The notes under the pieces were generated by a model. The model was given only the letters and a program-made list of their open reading frames with translations. It was not told the origin of the DNA and did not search any database. This document shows, piece after piece, positions 1 through 12,339 of a stretch of DNA of 64,000 bases. The translations under genes were made by a program, and so were the position numbers. Position 1 is the first letter of the stretch, and every line of letters starts with the position of its first letter. Origin of the DNA: Thunnus maccoyii (Eukaryota > Chordata > Actinopteri > Scombriformes > Scombridae); assembly GCF_910596095.1 (NCBI RefSeq), contig NC_056553.1:15754725-15818724 (forward strand), given 5' to 3'.

Positions 1-69
1 GTAGGGCGCCTTCACAACAACGCCACATTTTTACGAGCACATTCATGAACAAGACCGTAGGGTGTCGGC

Positions 70-95
70 ACATACACACACACACACCCCCCACA

Positions 96-129
<34 letters not shown>

Positions 130-176
130 TATGCACGTACACACACACGCACGCGCATGTACACGCACGCGCGCCC
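70..176. repeat. (CA)n / (TG)n microsatellite, interrupted
   Basis: Alternating CA dinucleotides broken by CCCC, CATA and CGCA variants; the distal part shifts to ACGC repeats. The short cysteine/valine-rich reading frames across it on the minus strand are products of the repeat and are not genes. Confidence 0.95.
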
Positions 177-339
177 TGCTGAAGTGTCCTTGAGCAAGAC
201 ACTGACCCCGTGCTGACCTCTGGGGACGGGGAGCATAAATGAGTCCTCCTGAGATTATCACATTATCATCAGAAGAATGTATTTCTTTTCTCCGCTATAT
301 CTGAAGGATTATACATCAAACATGATTCAATAAAGAGGA

Positions 340-570
340 GAGTATAGGCTCTGAAGGACAATAATTTAATTAGCTCTATATATAACCTAATTAATGAGGT
401 ACTTAACGGGGAGACGTTAATTACAGATTCTATATGGCCCTGCTTATTTCTGCAGGGTATCCTCTCTTCTCAGCGCCTGTAAATAGGATTAGTCAATCAT
501 ATTTTTACACGTTGGATTCATCCACGATAGTCTGCCAGCTTATATGACAGATAGCAATTTATTCATTCAG
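340..570. promoter_or_regulatory. AT-rich block with three phased TAATTA sites (candidate conserved non-coding element)
   Basis: There is no reading frame here. Seen directly: TAATTA homeodomain cores at 367-372, 388-393 and 418-423, spaced 21 and 30 bp (about two and three helical turns), followed by a GGATTA-type site and TCAATCAT near 487-500. This density resembles vertebrate developmental enhancers. Enhancer function is inferred only, and conservation could not be tested. Confidence 0.3.
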
Positions 571-1239
571 TCATTTGTTTGTTTGTTTGTTTGATCCCAT
601 AATTTATGATTTATGCAGGCAGCCTCATCAGAAAAAAATCAAGCGATGTGGGAGTAAGTTTTTTTTTTATTTTTTAAATTACATTAATATGATCAAAAAT
701 ACAGCAATGCCTGGTCTGTTTGCTGAAATAATAAATAATGTATAAGTTATAAAAGCAGCTCACGGTGCATTGAGCGGGACAGAAATGAGGGAGAGTTTTT
801 TTTCCAACAGGGGGCAGAGTCACTCTGCACAAAATCTCTCTGCATCACGTACACGCAAACGCTCACGGCTTCAAGATCTGTTGTTCTTCTCTGTAAGCAA
901 TTTTCACCTCCTACACAGCTGCCTTAAAAATTACCTTTAAATAGCCTTATACAAATCTGAGCCCAGCGTGTGTGCTGTTTGTTTAACAAATAAACTTTGG
1001 AGCCAGAACAGAGAAGTGTAGATTAGTGCCAGGGTTTTCTCATTTCTTCTAGTAAATGAAGCTGAAAGGTTGCTGGGACCCCAACAGTTAAAACGTGCTA
1101 AAACGGTTAAACACCCTTGATGTTTGACAAAGTGCAAAAGCAAGTTTTCTTTCCTCTTTAGGGGCATAAATTAAGTTCTCTTCTACTGTTTGGGATTAGT
1201 TTTGTAATAATAACCAGATATGAAACACTGTGAATTTAG

Positions 1240-1365
1240 GTTTTTTTTCTTCTTCTCCATGCTGCCTCATTGTTACATCGAGGTCCTGACCCCGGAGCTG
1301 GTTGCTTGGGAGCTCTGGTTTCATGCTTAATTAAGTTTTAATTAAAGCAAAATCTGGTGTTTGGA
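1240..1365. promoter_or_regulatory. Paired TTAATTAA block (candidate conserved non-coding element)
   Basis: Two TTAATTAA octamers at 1327-1334 and 1338-1345 lie 11 bp apart, one helical turn. They follow a mixed-composition stretch with no repeats or ORF. It could be a homeodomain-responsive element upstream of commd3, but the role is inferred. Confidence 0.25.
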
Positions 1366-4300
1366 GTTTATAAATAATATGAAACTGGACAGGGGAATGC
1401 ATATGCTAGTACACATTTTACTATTCCCCCCACCCCCCTCGAGTTGTTTCAGGGCACTTTTCAAGCAAAACTTAATCCAGAGCAGGAAAACAGACTTTCC
1501 ATGTTTTTTTTATTTTTATTATTTATCAACCCGAAGCATTGCTTTCAAAGTCACCCTTGCTCCATTGACTATCAATGAGCAGCTTGCTTTGTGTGTTGTT
1601 CTGGGCTTGCTTATTATGTCAGTAAAACATTTCAAGTTTAAAGCCTATAGTTCTGTAAAAAAAAAAAAAAAAAAAAAAAAGTCCATACATGAACTCATCT
1701 TGTTCCAGCAGAATTAAAGCAAAGTGAATCTGGTTGTTGACTCAGACAGACAAATTTAGATTTCTTTTTATTTCATCTACATCACAAATCTACAGCCTGT
1801 TCCACACTGAGTCCATTAATTTCACCAACTAACCCCCTTATTTTTCTATCATCATTGCACACATGGGCTACAGCTGATGTATCCATATGGAGTTATTGTT
1901 AAGCCATATGCGTTTGGATTGAAACTCTAAAATTTCTTAACACAAATAAATAACACAGTTGCATTATCCACTTGAATCTACTGAGAGTTATTAGAATTTA
2001 TGAAATGACGTGCTGAACTGAGTTTTTGCAGCCACCCTTTTTTGCACGTGCAGGCAGAAGAAAAAACTTGAAGCAAAGTCTTCTAGCTCCCCCTGAGTGA
2101 GGCTCCAAACTGCCAACTGCACACTGGACACTGTAAATGTTGTACAGTGTATAAGAATATGATTCAAATTCAGGTGAGTCACTCTGGTGCACACCTAAGG
2201 CCTAATTAGTGCAACACAGTATCAATTATGGTCTGTTTAATAGTTCATATTTATATGCTCTACAGGTAGTCGTAAGCCTTTGGAAGCCTTCAAGCTGCAC
2301 TGCAAAGACTGCTGATTTGGTTTGGAAGCAATGAAAAAAGAAAAGCAAAAGAACGAAATAGTCCCCGCACACTGACTTCCTGCATCCCAGTTCTTCTATA
2401 ATTCAATATGCACATGGCAGCGTTTCAACCTTCCTCTTTTACGCAGATGATTCCTTCCCAACATCTCCAAAAATATATGGATGTCTTGATGATTGCCAAA
2501 AAAAAGAAAAACAAACCACCAAACCAGACCAGAGTCCACATGCAGAAACAGGCCAAGACTAATAGCTTTGTGCTGCCCTCACTCTGCACAGAGATCTAGT
2601 CTTTACCTATTAAACATTCATTTATTGTTATCTCAGAAATAAAGACGCAGCAACCACAAAATCGATCAACGTTGTGATAATTCAATCTTTCAGTGTGCTG
2701 TGGTTTCATCAGCTTCGTTGTAGTCAATCGAACATGCCTTCAATAGATTAAAACAGCACCTTTAAACCTGCGCGAATATTGCTGATTCAGCAGGAACAGA
2801 TGTTGATACACCCCGCTGTGTCGAGCTGGTTTTGTTGCAAAGTTGCTTCTTTGTCATTGACAATGCACACATTTTCCAAGGTCATATTACCACAGCGTCT
2901 TCTTAAAGGGGATGTTTTCAGTTTGCCATCACCTACATGTGAGAGTATGTATAGAGAGTCAGTGGAGGGAGATTATGATTTAAACAAAGTACTGACTTCA
3001 GTCCAAATTCTGATAAAAATGAAGACTGTAATACAACAGATTAACACAGCAGAGATGCAGATTATAATTCCTTTATTGGTTTTGGCAATAAAACCTTATT
3101 CAGATATTTACACAACATCGGACAGTGCTACAGAGGATTTTTTTTTCCATTTCATTTAAAAATCAGCAGGCAACGATCTGCAGCTCAGTTAACCTGTAAC
3201 AACTTAAACATATCTGGCTTTTGTAAATATCTTAAAGTTTAAAAGTGTATCCAAAAATTAGACTGAAAGGGACACATCAGTGCACCGATACTCACTCCAA
3301 ATGACACATTTCACAGTTGATCGTTTTCATATTTGACCTCAGGAGGTCAATGGACTACAGTTAGTATATTTAGGCGAATCATGCATCTTTAAAACATCTT
3401 ATTGTTGCGCACAAGCCTGAAAATAAAGTACACAAAATGAAAAAGATGACTGTTCTTCAAAGCTTTTGATTACAGTCACAACCCTGGTCTCATTTGAAAG
3501 GCAACTCCTTAAATTTTACAACCAAAAAGCTATGAATATAAATGATCCCGAAGCAAAGTTACAGAGGCTGAAGTGTCGTTTAACAGCAACTCAGAGATTA
3601 TATAGTTTAACCCAACTATACCCAACAGAAAGGCTTAAAATGATGAAAAGAAGGAAATGTGTCTTCGTCAGATGATACAGAATCAACAGCCTGATTTTCA
3701 TTCTGTCAGCAGAAAGAAAAAGAAAAAAGTTGATCCGAGGTCAGATGTTCAGTTATGTGTTAAACAGATAAGGCTCGGGATGACGTTGACACCGCAGACA
3801 AAGCTAATTTACGGGGGTGTAATGCTCTTTATTGCGTTTTTGAAGTTATATTACTGAGTGAGACTTTTATTGTAATTAGATACGCATATTACGAGGTTTC
3901 ATATGTAAATATAATAAAGTGTTGAATAGCATACCCGAAAACCGCTCCTATGTGTGAACAGAAGATCTTAATCCATCTGATTTGCGCAGATTAGATTCGC
4001 AGAAACAATGTGATGCAATAAAAACGATGTAAAAGACATTGAAAGAAACGTATCAAAGTAGCAGAAATGGGATGTGCACCGCGGTAAGAGACATATCTTG
4101 GGAGAAAAACACTCAACAGCAGGGAGAGAGTGAAGGCTAATCTATTTCACAACCCGACCTGGAGCCAAGATGGACTTTGGACAAAGCGCGGAGTCAGAGG
4201 TCACTGCGATAGCTGCAGCGTGTGTGGCCGCGGGTGCGCAATAACGCAACCCTCCTCATTTCTGGATAATAAACGACAGGCCGGCGATGATCTCACTCAG

Positions 4301-5640
4301 AGGAAATGATGTAGTCTAAAATGACTTCTTTAGCTTAGGAAAAAAAAAATGCGTCAGTGACAGGAAACATTTGACAAACAGTAAATAGGTTTTTCTCTTT
4401 TCGGTGGTTAACCCGTTATGTGCTGCTGGTGCTTCTGAAAATGTTCAAGGACAGTGCAGAAGCTTATAGAGTCAGACTAAACAGACGAGTATGTTAACTG
4501 TACTGAAGAGTGGCAATGTAAAGGTGCATGTAAATAATAATAATGATAAATAATATTCGTGGCTTCTTCTGCTTCTCCAGACATTTTTGTTATGGATGCA
4601 CAAGTTGCACGTTTTTTTTTTTTGTTTGTTTTTTTTTTTTGTGTGACAATCTGGTCTAAATTGAGCAGCGCAGTGAAGAACAGTCTGCAGCACACTTGCA
4701 GTATGGTTTTTCATGCAAAAGGGGATTTCCTTGTCATGGGGTTCCTCCTCTTGACTGCATTACACAGTGGTTGCAGATATTTCAGCCTGACATATGGGAA
4801 GTTTAAAAGTGACCTAGTCTGAACACAAAACCTCTACCTCATGACTCCAGTAAGACTGGGAGGGAAGTTCCCACAGATGAAAAACAACATCAGAGGCACA
4901 TAAGTGAAACAGAAAATATAACCAGCAGAATTGAACTACTGCAGGTTTCAAAATATACAGACAAAGCTTCAGAAGCATCACTGCACTCACTGCACTGTGC
5001 TTCCTTAATTTGACACAGTGAAAATGTACAGCAGGTTTGCAAAATAGATGAAAAAATATGTTGCACATCCTTTCAAACATCTCAGCTATCTTAGAAATCT
5101 TCATCTTATTGTTTTTTTCTTGATATGTACAAATAGATTTAACAGGGAAAATCAATAAGGTACATTGCTCCATCTCTTCAGTGTGCTTTGCTGAAAAAAA
5201 AAGAAAAATACAGGTAACATGTTTCAATACCATAATTAGTGCAGCAAAACTATATAGAAAATGGTTCGAAAATAACACTCTTCCTTTTGAACTGAGTTTA
5301 TCTCATATATTGGATATATCTTGTTTTTTTTCCCCCTTCTCATCTTAATATTTGGGTTTTGGTTCTTTGGATCTTTGAACTCACATATATTGTCACAAAG
5401 ATTGATTTTGTTTCTGCTTTTCTTCAAGATGACAATAAAAAAGTATTTTAAAAAGAATCCTTTATTTCATCTCCTCATCCTCATCTTCTATGGGATAAGA
5501 TTGGACTTGAGTGATCATTAAGGGATATTGGCTATTATGTTATTTCAGCCCTTCAGTGAATGGAAAAAAAGTCTCCTTTAGCCTACTGTTTGTACATCAG
5601 TGTAGTGTAGACAGATGCTGACAAGTAGGCAACATCTCAT
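1366..5640. other. Intergenic DNA, no gene recognised
   Basis: AT-rich sequence with short chance ORFs whose translations are low complexity and match no family I recognise; none has supporting splice sites. It includes a poly-A run at 1657-1680, a T-run at 4611-4641, and a more GC/CpG-rich patch at about 4140-4290 of unknown significance. No tRNA, rRNA or exon of a flanking gene was recognised. Confidence 0.6.
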
Positions 5641-5647
5641 TAATCAA

Positions 5648-5760
5648 AAGAATCAGAATCAGCTTCATTGGCCAAGGACTCTGGTTCCTAGTGGCTCTCA
5701 GTGTAGTCACATCAAAGTTCAGGAGAGACACATTATGCACAAGCAAGTAGGAGAAAAAAA
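5648..5760. repeat. Degenerate dispersed retroelement-like fragment
   Basis: The stretch beginning ATCAGAATCAGCTTCATTGG resembles a widespread fish repeat tail of the form AGAATCAGCTTTATTGGCCA. The recognition is from memory of the motif. The family is uncertain and the downstream boundary is approximate. Confidence 0.4.
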
Positions 5761-6064
5761 TAGATACACATAAATAGAAAAAAAATGGACAACAACATGT
5801 CTATATACAGGTAAAAACTGTTTGTGTAAATTGTAAACAGGATATGAGTAAGTGTGTAAAAATGTGAGCAGTGCTGAAATAATAATGCAATATGTTACTT
5901 TATATACAAACAGTGGGTAGATATAAACTAAATAGGCTGTAATGCTGAATATGGTCAACTATATAAATTAAAAAAAAGATATCAAACTTTTTTATGTTAA
6001 AGATGGGGATTGCAGACGTCCATTATATCTCAGTTTGTCTGTGAGAACCCATCTGAGAGGTCTA

Positions 6065-6165
6065 AATATCACTGGGTTAAAAATTTACCCAGTTTGGGTC
6101 CATTACAACACTGGGTCAACTTGGTCTAACATTCAAAACATACACAAGTTATTAACAATCAATAA
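6065..6165. repeat. TGGGTTAA / ACCCAGT inverted motif cluster (MITE-like remnant)
   Basis: Repeated ACTGGGTTAAAA, TTACCCAGTTTGGGT and CACTGGGTCAAC motifs in both orientations within 100 bp, as in short palindromic non-autonomous elements of fish. No clear terminal duplication was identified. Confidence 0.35.
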
Positions 6166-6596
6166 CAAACCGTGACATGTAAGTTTAAAAAGAAGAGATT
6201 ATAACAAGCTTTAGTAAAAGAAAAAATAACGCTAAAACAAAGCAACCCCTTGTCTTGAGTGGCTTTCTGGGTAACAATATTGGTGCTGTATTGATCCAAA
6301 TTGGATTTTTAGTGAACATGGACACAGAACTGCAGAGAGGTTGACTCAAAAGTCTTTCAGGTGCATTCACGTTCACTGTATTTGTAAATGAGCTCTCTTT
6401 GGCTCCACCTGTCTTTCTCCTTCCTCGGAAGTGCGCTGAGAGTAGAGCAACACAGAGAAAGAAACCACCTGCATATAATACACAATATCCCTCAACATCC
6501 TACATTCTGATCCCCACTCATTTGCCTGCTCCTGTTGCAGCTACGCGCCCCGGGCTCCTGCAGCTCCTCCCTCCGCTGCTCCACATCAGCTGATCC

Positions 6597-6604
6597 GTCA
6601 CGTG
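6597..6604. promoter_or_regulatory. Palindromic E-box in the commd3 promoter
   Basis: GTCACGTG lies 30 bp upstream of the commd3 start codon, in a GC-rich stretch (6535-6630) with no clear TATA box. CACGTG is the core bound by USF, MYC/MAX and TFE-type bHLH factors. Which factor acts here is not known. Confidence 0.45.
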
Positions 6605-6633
6605 GGCTCGTGTCGTGGGTCACCCTTTGCAAA

Positions 6634-9600
6634 ATGGAGTTGTCCGAGTCTGTGCAGAGAGGGCTTCAGTCTCTAGCAGACCCGTCCGTCTTCGATCAGA
6701 CCAGCTTCCCCGCGCTGGTGGACGTCTCTTTCCGGAGTCTGCTCTCTTCTCACGGCGACCCCGGCGTCCTCGGTGAGCTGGAGCCTCCTCCCCCGCCGCC
6801 TTTTGTCTCCTCCGCTTCTTCCGGTTTCTCTCTCCCGTGTGGATGTGTAGAGGGGTCTCCCCTCGGTGTTTTTGCGGATTCGTACGGAGCTGCTGCTCGC
6901 TGCGGATTGCTCTAAACCGGACTGTTTATATTAGGATCTGTAATGAGGCGAGGTGGCTCAGCAGACAGCTGGAGCGATCTGCAGCCTTCTCTGCTGCCTG
7001 CTTTGCATTCAGCAGCAGCCACACAATCACACGGCCACTCGGGATGCCTTTTGTCATTTAAACTGAGTCTACACAGCATATAAGAAAGACTATGTTAGAC
7101 TATTCCAATAAGCATCGGTCCAAACTGACAATGAATACACATCCGATTAGCTATTTTTGCTGTAATCGCGTTTAGCAGATGTTTGGAGCCGTCAGCGCGC
7201 TGTGTGTCGCTCATTTTGATTGGCTTTTGGTTTAAGCATTAAAATATAAATTCTGCAAAATTACAAACCTTATCTACTATTTACATCTCGTGCTCTGTAA
7301 TGGCTGCTTCAGTTATTTCCACACGTCCATGTGTTGTCCAACTTCTGCAGCATTCCAGCTCTTTCTAATGGCAGAATTATTTAGAAAGTGAAAATGTTCA
7401 CTGTCCAAACAACACAAAGGACCCCCGGCTGATGCAGCCGAGGGGCCCATTCACATGCAAATCATCATTGATTTCCATTCTGAAACGTCAATCCGTGGGT
7501 GCGAGTATGGATCGCAAATCTGCATCATTTATATACCAATCAAACGCGTCTGTTGTTGCTAAGAAGGATGAAGTTAGGCTATAAGTGCAGCTATGTTGGC
7601 ATCTTCCTTCACACCGTGTCTGTCCTCTGGTTGCAGATCAGTCTGAGCTGAAGCAGGTCGACCAGATCCTGCTGAAACAGAGCCACACCGCAGCGATCAC
7701 CTTCATACTGGAGGCGGTCAAACAAAATGCAGACAAGTCGACTGTAAGGTAAGCGACCTCACAGAGAGGAGGGCTTCCTGTAAAACACGCGTGCTGCTGC
7801 TCAAACCCCTACACATGCTTGTGGTGAACTAGCTTACCAAAAACAGCCTGATAAGTTGTCAGCACATGGCTATAAAAACGGTGCTCACATCACACAGTCT
7901 GACAGGAAATATTTCGCTCTAAATCATGCAGTTTGCATATTACATGTAGAGACAGTGACCCGCTGATTGGGTCTCCTAATAGATCAAGATTTAGAGCAAT
8001 ACATTTAATTAATATATATGCAAAATATCTTATTTCTACAACTACCGCAAACTATATATAAAAAACCCATTGTGCACAGCTTGCATTGAATGCAGCAAAG
8101 CAATGTGATTCATAAGAAGTCAGTGTTTCATTAGATTTTAAAATGTGAGCTGATTGTGTCCCTGCACGTGCACGATAGCAGGAATACACAAGGATGTTGT
8201 TAGTTTCAGGGAATGAACGTAACTGAGCAACTTTTGACGTTTCCAGTGCAGCTTGACATCAGTGGCCTGAATGGATCAATGGTATCTTGTTATAAAAATT
8301 CAGTTTTTTACAATTGTCCATCTATGTTGCATGAAAATGTTGCTTTTTTGTCATTGCCATAGGGAGTTAAAATCAGAAGTCAGTGTATTATTCTGATGGT
8401 TAATCATCAGAGTTAGATGTTGAGGATAGACAAACTCTTAAAGCTCTGTAGATGTGTGTCAGTGATCAATTCTGCTAAAAAAAAAAATAATTCAAACTTT
8501 CTGGAAAGCAGTCATTCTAGTGTTTGTAATCCATTAAAACTCACTTCTATAGGCTGTCCTGCATTTCTTCATATCCTGAAATTTGACATTTGCACTGTGA
8601 TAATAAGCTTCATTTTCACTCAGACAATGCATGTCACCATTCAGCCTTTCATAGGACTGTATTCTCCTTTCACTGTCTGCCTTTAGAAAGTTGTAAATAG
8701 ATTGACTCTTTTCAGATTTTAAGTTTTTTTTAATGTGAAATCAGCTGTGTAATAAAAGTGTTGTTTTGTTCCCACAGCTCCTGCCTTGAAGAGCTCACAT
8801 TCAGTGCAGAGAGAATAGAAATATTCTGTAGCACATATCAGGTGACAGTTCAAATCACGTTGCTCTTATTAAAATGTATTTTTTCCCCTGTGGTCATGTA
8901 GTTGTGGCTGACCTGCCTACACATATTTTTGTTTTATATATTTTTTTATTTTTTTACAGAAACATAAAAAAGAACTAGAGCGTCTGTTAGCAAGGTAAGA
9001 TTGCACTGGATTTTTTTTAGCTGGAGATGTGTGGTTTATAGAGGTGAAGGTATCATTCTTGAGTTGAAAAAGAGCATGAATGTCCCCAAAATGTGTGAAC
9101 ATTATAGAGATTTTTTTAGTTTTACATTGCAACATTGATAACAGAGCGATTTTGCTCATTAGAGCTTCTTTGATGATTATCAACTGGAGGTCAAAGTTTG
9201 TCCAATTTTTCTTCGACTCTACATGGCTGGCAATACATCACATGTGGAGGAAAAACAACGCACTTCTCAACAATTCAATAAATATCCGAGTTCAACTACT
9301 TTGGACACAATCTTAAGCAGTCATATGCGGGGATTTTTTTTTAAAATCGGGGGGGAAGAGCAACCAGAGAGTGTGAAGCCTGCATGTCAGGACGAAAAGG
9401 AGCGTGATTAATTGCAATGTAAATGCTGCTTTATGACGCACCCTAAACAAACACTCGTTGTAGGGATACGTTGTTTGCACTGGTTTAAAACGGTTTGCAG
9501 ACACATGTGTCGAATAAAACAGAAGCAGTCTTTGAATCGCATACAAAACGTTTAGCATACGCACAACTTTTGGAACAAGTGGAAAATCCTCAGACATTTA

Positions 9601-11027
9601 TTGAGCACTAAAAAGTTTTGGCGTGGGTTAAAATACTCCCATGAGATAGTTACACCTTCAGAGGCGCATATGTTACACCTCAGATTTTTCTTCATCTCTT
9701 TGACCTTCAGGTTGCCACAGAGTGCAGCATGTTTAGCGTGACGCTAATAAATTAAAGGATGAAGGTGGATTTTTTTTTCCCCCTTCAGCATCTTTGCTCA
9801 GCTGCTGTTTCATCTCTGCTGAAGCATGATCACAGATGCGTCTCTTCTCTCTCTCTCTTTCAGCATAGGAAAGCAGCCACCTCGGGTTAACGACGTGTCG
9901 TGGCGTCTACAGTACCACATGAAGGTACATGAGAGACGCTTCGCAGCACAGTTTGTCTTTTTCTTTTTTCTTTTTTTTTTTTTGTTTCATAAATTCTCAT
10001 GTCAAACTAAAACTTTGTTTCCCGACAGAACGGACAGCTTGATAAGGTCAACGAGCCTTTCTACTTGATTTCATTGAACACTGAGGTAAAACTCAAAGAC
10101 TTTTTTTTTTTTATACCTTCACGTTTCATAGATTTTCATGATGTGTCCGTGGTTAAAACATGTTCGTGTTTGCTCCTTTTGCTAGAATAAAGGAACCCCT
10201 GAAGATATAAACTTCACCTGCACAGTGGAGCAGTTACAGGTAGAGGATTTTGCTTGTTAGTCCTCTTTAAATGACTCTTCATCTGTTATTTTTTTTAAAT
10301 TTCAGAGTCAGACCGTCTTGCAGTTGCATCATAACTAAACCATTACGCACCACATTCAGTCTCCTTATCACAAAACAAAATGCAAGAATTCGACTCATAG
10401 TGGGAGGATAGTTTCGCTCTTCAGTCTGAGCAGCTTCTTCGTGAATTAGATGTATTGAATTGTATCATATAAGCTGTGAATTCATCATAAAATAAAGAGC
10501 TTTCTGGGATTTTCTGCGCATGAATCGGCTTTTCATCACCACAACAGTCTATCTCTTTGGATTTAGGCTTGTAGCTGCAGTCACACATCCTCAAATATGA
10601 AATAAGTACGATTGTAGTGATGATGTATTATACAGTGAAATGTTATATTATGTATCAGTTGACCATGTGAGCGGCTGTTTCCTTTTTTAACATTGCAAGC
10701 ATGTAAGGGATGACCTCTGTATAAATAATGTGGGCTGCAAAATATTTGGTGAATTCAGCTCGGATGTAGTCCTCAGTTGTAATTCATGGTCAAGTCAGAC
10801 TGAATCAAAAATTCTGAACGCATGACAATTTTCTCAAATTCTTATTTATAATGAGTATAATGTGTATGGTTATTTTTTCAGTTGATATTTTAGGTTACCT
10901 CCGCCGGACAGGTCGCTGCGTTTTTTTTTTTTCGTAATGAAAATGGTCAATTGTTGCTTGTTTGCAGGACTTGGTGGGAAAGCTGAAAGACGCTGCCAAG
11001 AGTGTGGAGAAAGCCAGTCAGATGTAA
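6634..11027 (+). CDS. commd3: COMM domain-containing protein 3
   Basis: Eight coding exons with GT-AG junctions: 6634-6772, 7637-7748, 8778-8841, 8960-8994, 9864-9924, 10029-10085, 10186-10239 and 10968-11027. Together they encode 193 aa, close to about 195 in human. COMMD3 belongs to the CCC/Commander complex, which supports endosomal recycling of membrane cargo and has been linked to NF-kB and copper handling. The N-terminal helical domain spans about residues 1-120. The C-terminal COMM domain follows, with the conserved Trp130 in VNDVSWRLQYHMK. The start is the first ATG of the GC-rich first exon, and the protein opens MELSESVQRGLQ as in other vertebrates. Its position just upstream of bmi1 on the same strand is the vertebrate arrangement. 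Identification is firm; exon edges follow reading-frame continuity. Confidence 0.95.
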
Positions 11028-11180
11028 TACTGGTGTCCAGTTTCCTCGCCACAAAGCACTGAACTTCACCGGTTCCCAGCGGCATTGTTCATCTCTTTAT
11101 TGCTTCTTTTGTACCTGAGATTGACGACATGATGTATGAGAAAGTTATCATTCCAACTTGTGTGTTAATTAAAACAGAAA

Positions 11181-11186
11181 AATAAA
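11181..11186 (+). terminator. commd3 polyadenylation signal
   Basis: AATAAA lies 154 bp after the commd3 stop codon. A second AATAAA at 11281-11286 could serve as an alternative. The 3' UTR would be about 170-280 nt. Confidence 0.6.
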
Positions 11187-11419
11187 ACCCCCCTTTTGTT
11201 CTTTGAATAATTCCATATGTTCAAACAGAATCGGATATGATGTCTGTGTTTGTGAGAAATCAGTAGGAAAGTATTTTTTTAATAAACATTTGAATGTGGA
11301 GCCAGAGAAGTAAGTGGCAGGCATGTGTTTTGTCAACACTTACCAGCCTGAATAGGATTTTTGCCATAGTTGCATGACAGCAGTGTATTTGGTTTCCTGC
11401 AGCATTTGTTGCAACAAGA

Positions 11420-12050
11420 GGCTCAGTCCAGCTGCTCGGGCTGATGGGAGCTATTTATAAAAGGCTACTAATAGAGATGTGTGACTTTGTTGACAAAATT
11501 GCTGTATAAGAATTTTATGGAGCCTCTTAAGCTTTCTGCATCCACCTCACTCAAAGTTCAAAGCAGCACAGCGGCTCAGATTCCATAAACATCCGCGATG
11601 CCTCGGTTTTCAGCGGCGCTGGCTGAAGGATAAAGGCTCCAATTCATCAAGTGGAAGTTGCAGCGCATTTTTTGCAGATGTCAGGACAGCCTGTGACAAA
11701 GGTTTGACACCAAAGCCATTTGTCACATGGACGTATTTTCGCCGAGTGCGTTGTTCTTAAAAGCGACGATCAACAAAGATTAATAAGGCAGCTGCCCGAA
11801 CTCCAACAGACTCCACGTTACAGCCAATAGTAAGTCGTTTAGGGCATTTTTGACGGTCAAATTGACATGAACGTGTGTGAGTGCGTGTGCTGCAGTTATT
11901 TTTAACATCAGAGAGTCGAGGGCACACCATCAGTAGCCTACTTTCTAGACACTCCTAATCACTGTGCCATTTGAATGATTCACGTCAGTGCATAGGTGGT
12001 GTCTTTTCGTGGTGGAAAGTGTAAGCTATCAAACGGTATGAATATGCATT
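11420..12050. other. commd3-bmi1 spacer, non-coding
   Basis: No reading frame of interest. At 11440-11720 lies a mixed-composition block containing GGGAGCTATTTATAAAAGG (TATA- or MEF2-like) that is not obviously repetitive. It could be regulatory DNA for bmi1, but nothing in the sequence decides this. Confidence 0.4.
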
Positions 12051-12051
12051 A

Positions 12052-12309
12052 TGGATTATTTCAAATCATGCGTCATACATTAGAAAGACCAGAATACACC
12101 GACAGTAATTTTTAGGCGCCCTTAAGCAGCTGCCTGCTGTCATTTCAGCTCAAGTTGCTCAAACTCCTGAATGTTTTGTGCTATTTCGCGCTTGAAATGC
12201 TATTCTAATGTACATGTGTGTGTGTTTTCTGTGTTATTTTCACATCATGCGTAGTAGATTAGGAGAAACAGCATACACCGACAGTAATTATAGGCACCCT
12301 TAAGCAACT
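12052..12309 (+). repeat. Diverged local direct duplication upstream of bmi1
   Basis: Two copies of a roughly 79-bp unit lie 179 bp apart: 12052-12131 and 12231-12309. Each contains CATGCGT, then an identical 16-mer TACACCGACAGTAATT (12095-12110 and 12274-12289), then a GGC-CCCTTAAGCA-CT segment. The second copy ends a few bases before the bmi1 promoter E-box. Confidence 0.85.
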
Positions 12310-12312
12310 AGA

Positions 12313-12335
12313 CCACGTGACCAAAGCGGGGCGGT
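12313..12335. promoter_or_regulatory. bmi1 proximal promoter: E-box plus GC box
   Basis: CCACGTGACC (12313-12322) is followed by an AGCGGGGCGG-type GC box. Both sit at the edge of the CpG-rich region that holds the non-coding first exon. Mammalian BMI1 promoters are reported to respond to MYC through an E-box, so this element is a plausible counterpart. The transcription start is probably within about 12330-12420, but there is no TATA box to fix it. Confidence 0.5.
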
Positions 12336-12339
12336 CGAA

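Noticed and set aside
70..176. CRISPR-like regular repeats
   Set aside because: This and the other regular repeats in the window are simple microsatellites; the genome is a vertebrate's and there are no repeat-spacer units.
4814..5278. 154-codon minus-strand reading frame
   Set aside because: AT-rich sequence giving a Phe/Leu/Cys-rich translation, with no recognisable domain and no splice or promoter context.
1..6600. Possible exons of the next syntenic gene (dnajc1 in human order)
   Set aside because: No DnaJ or SANT-like peptide with splice sites was found; the gene is presumably further left, if present.
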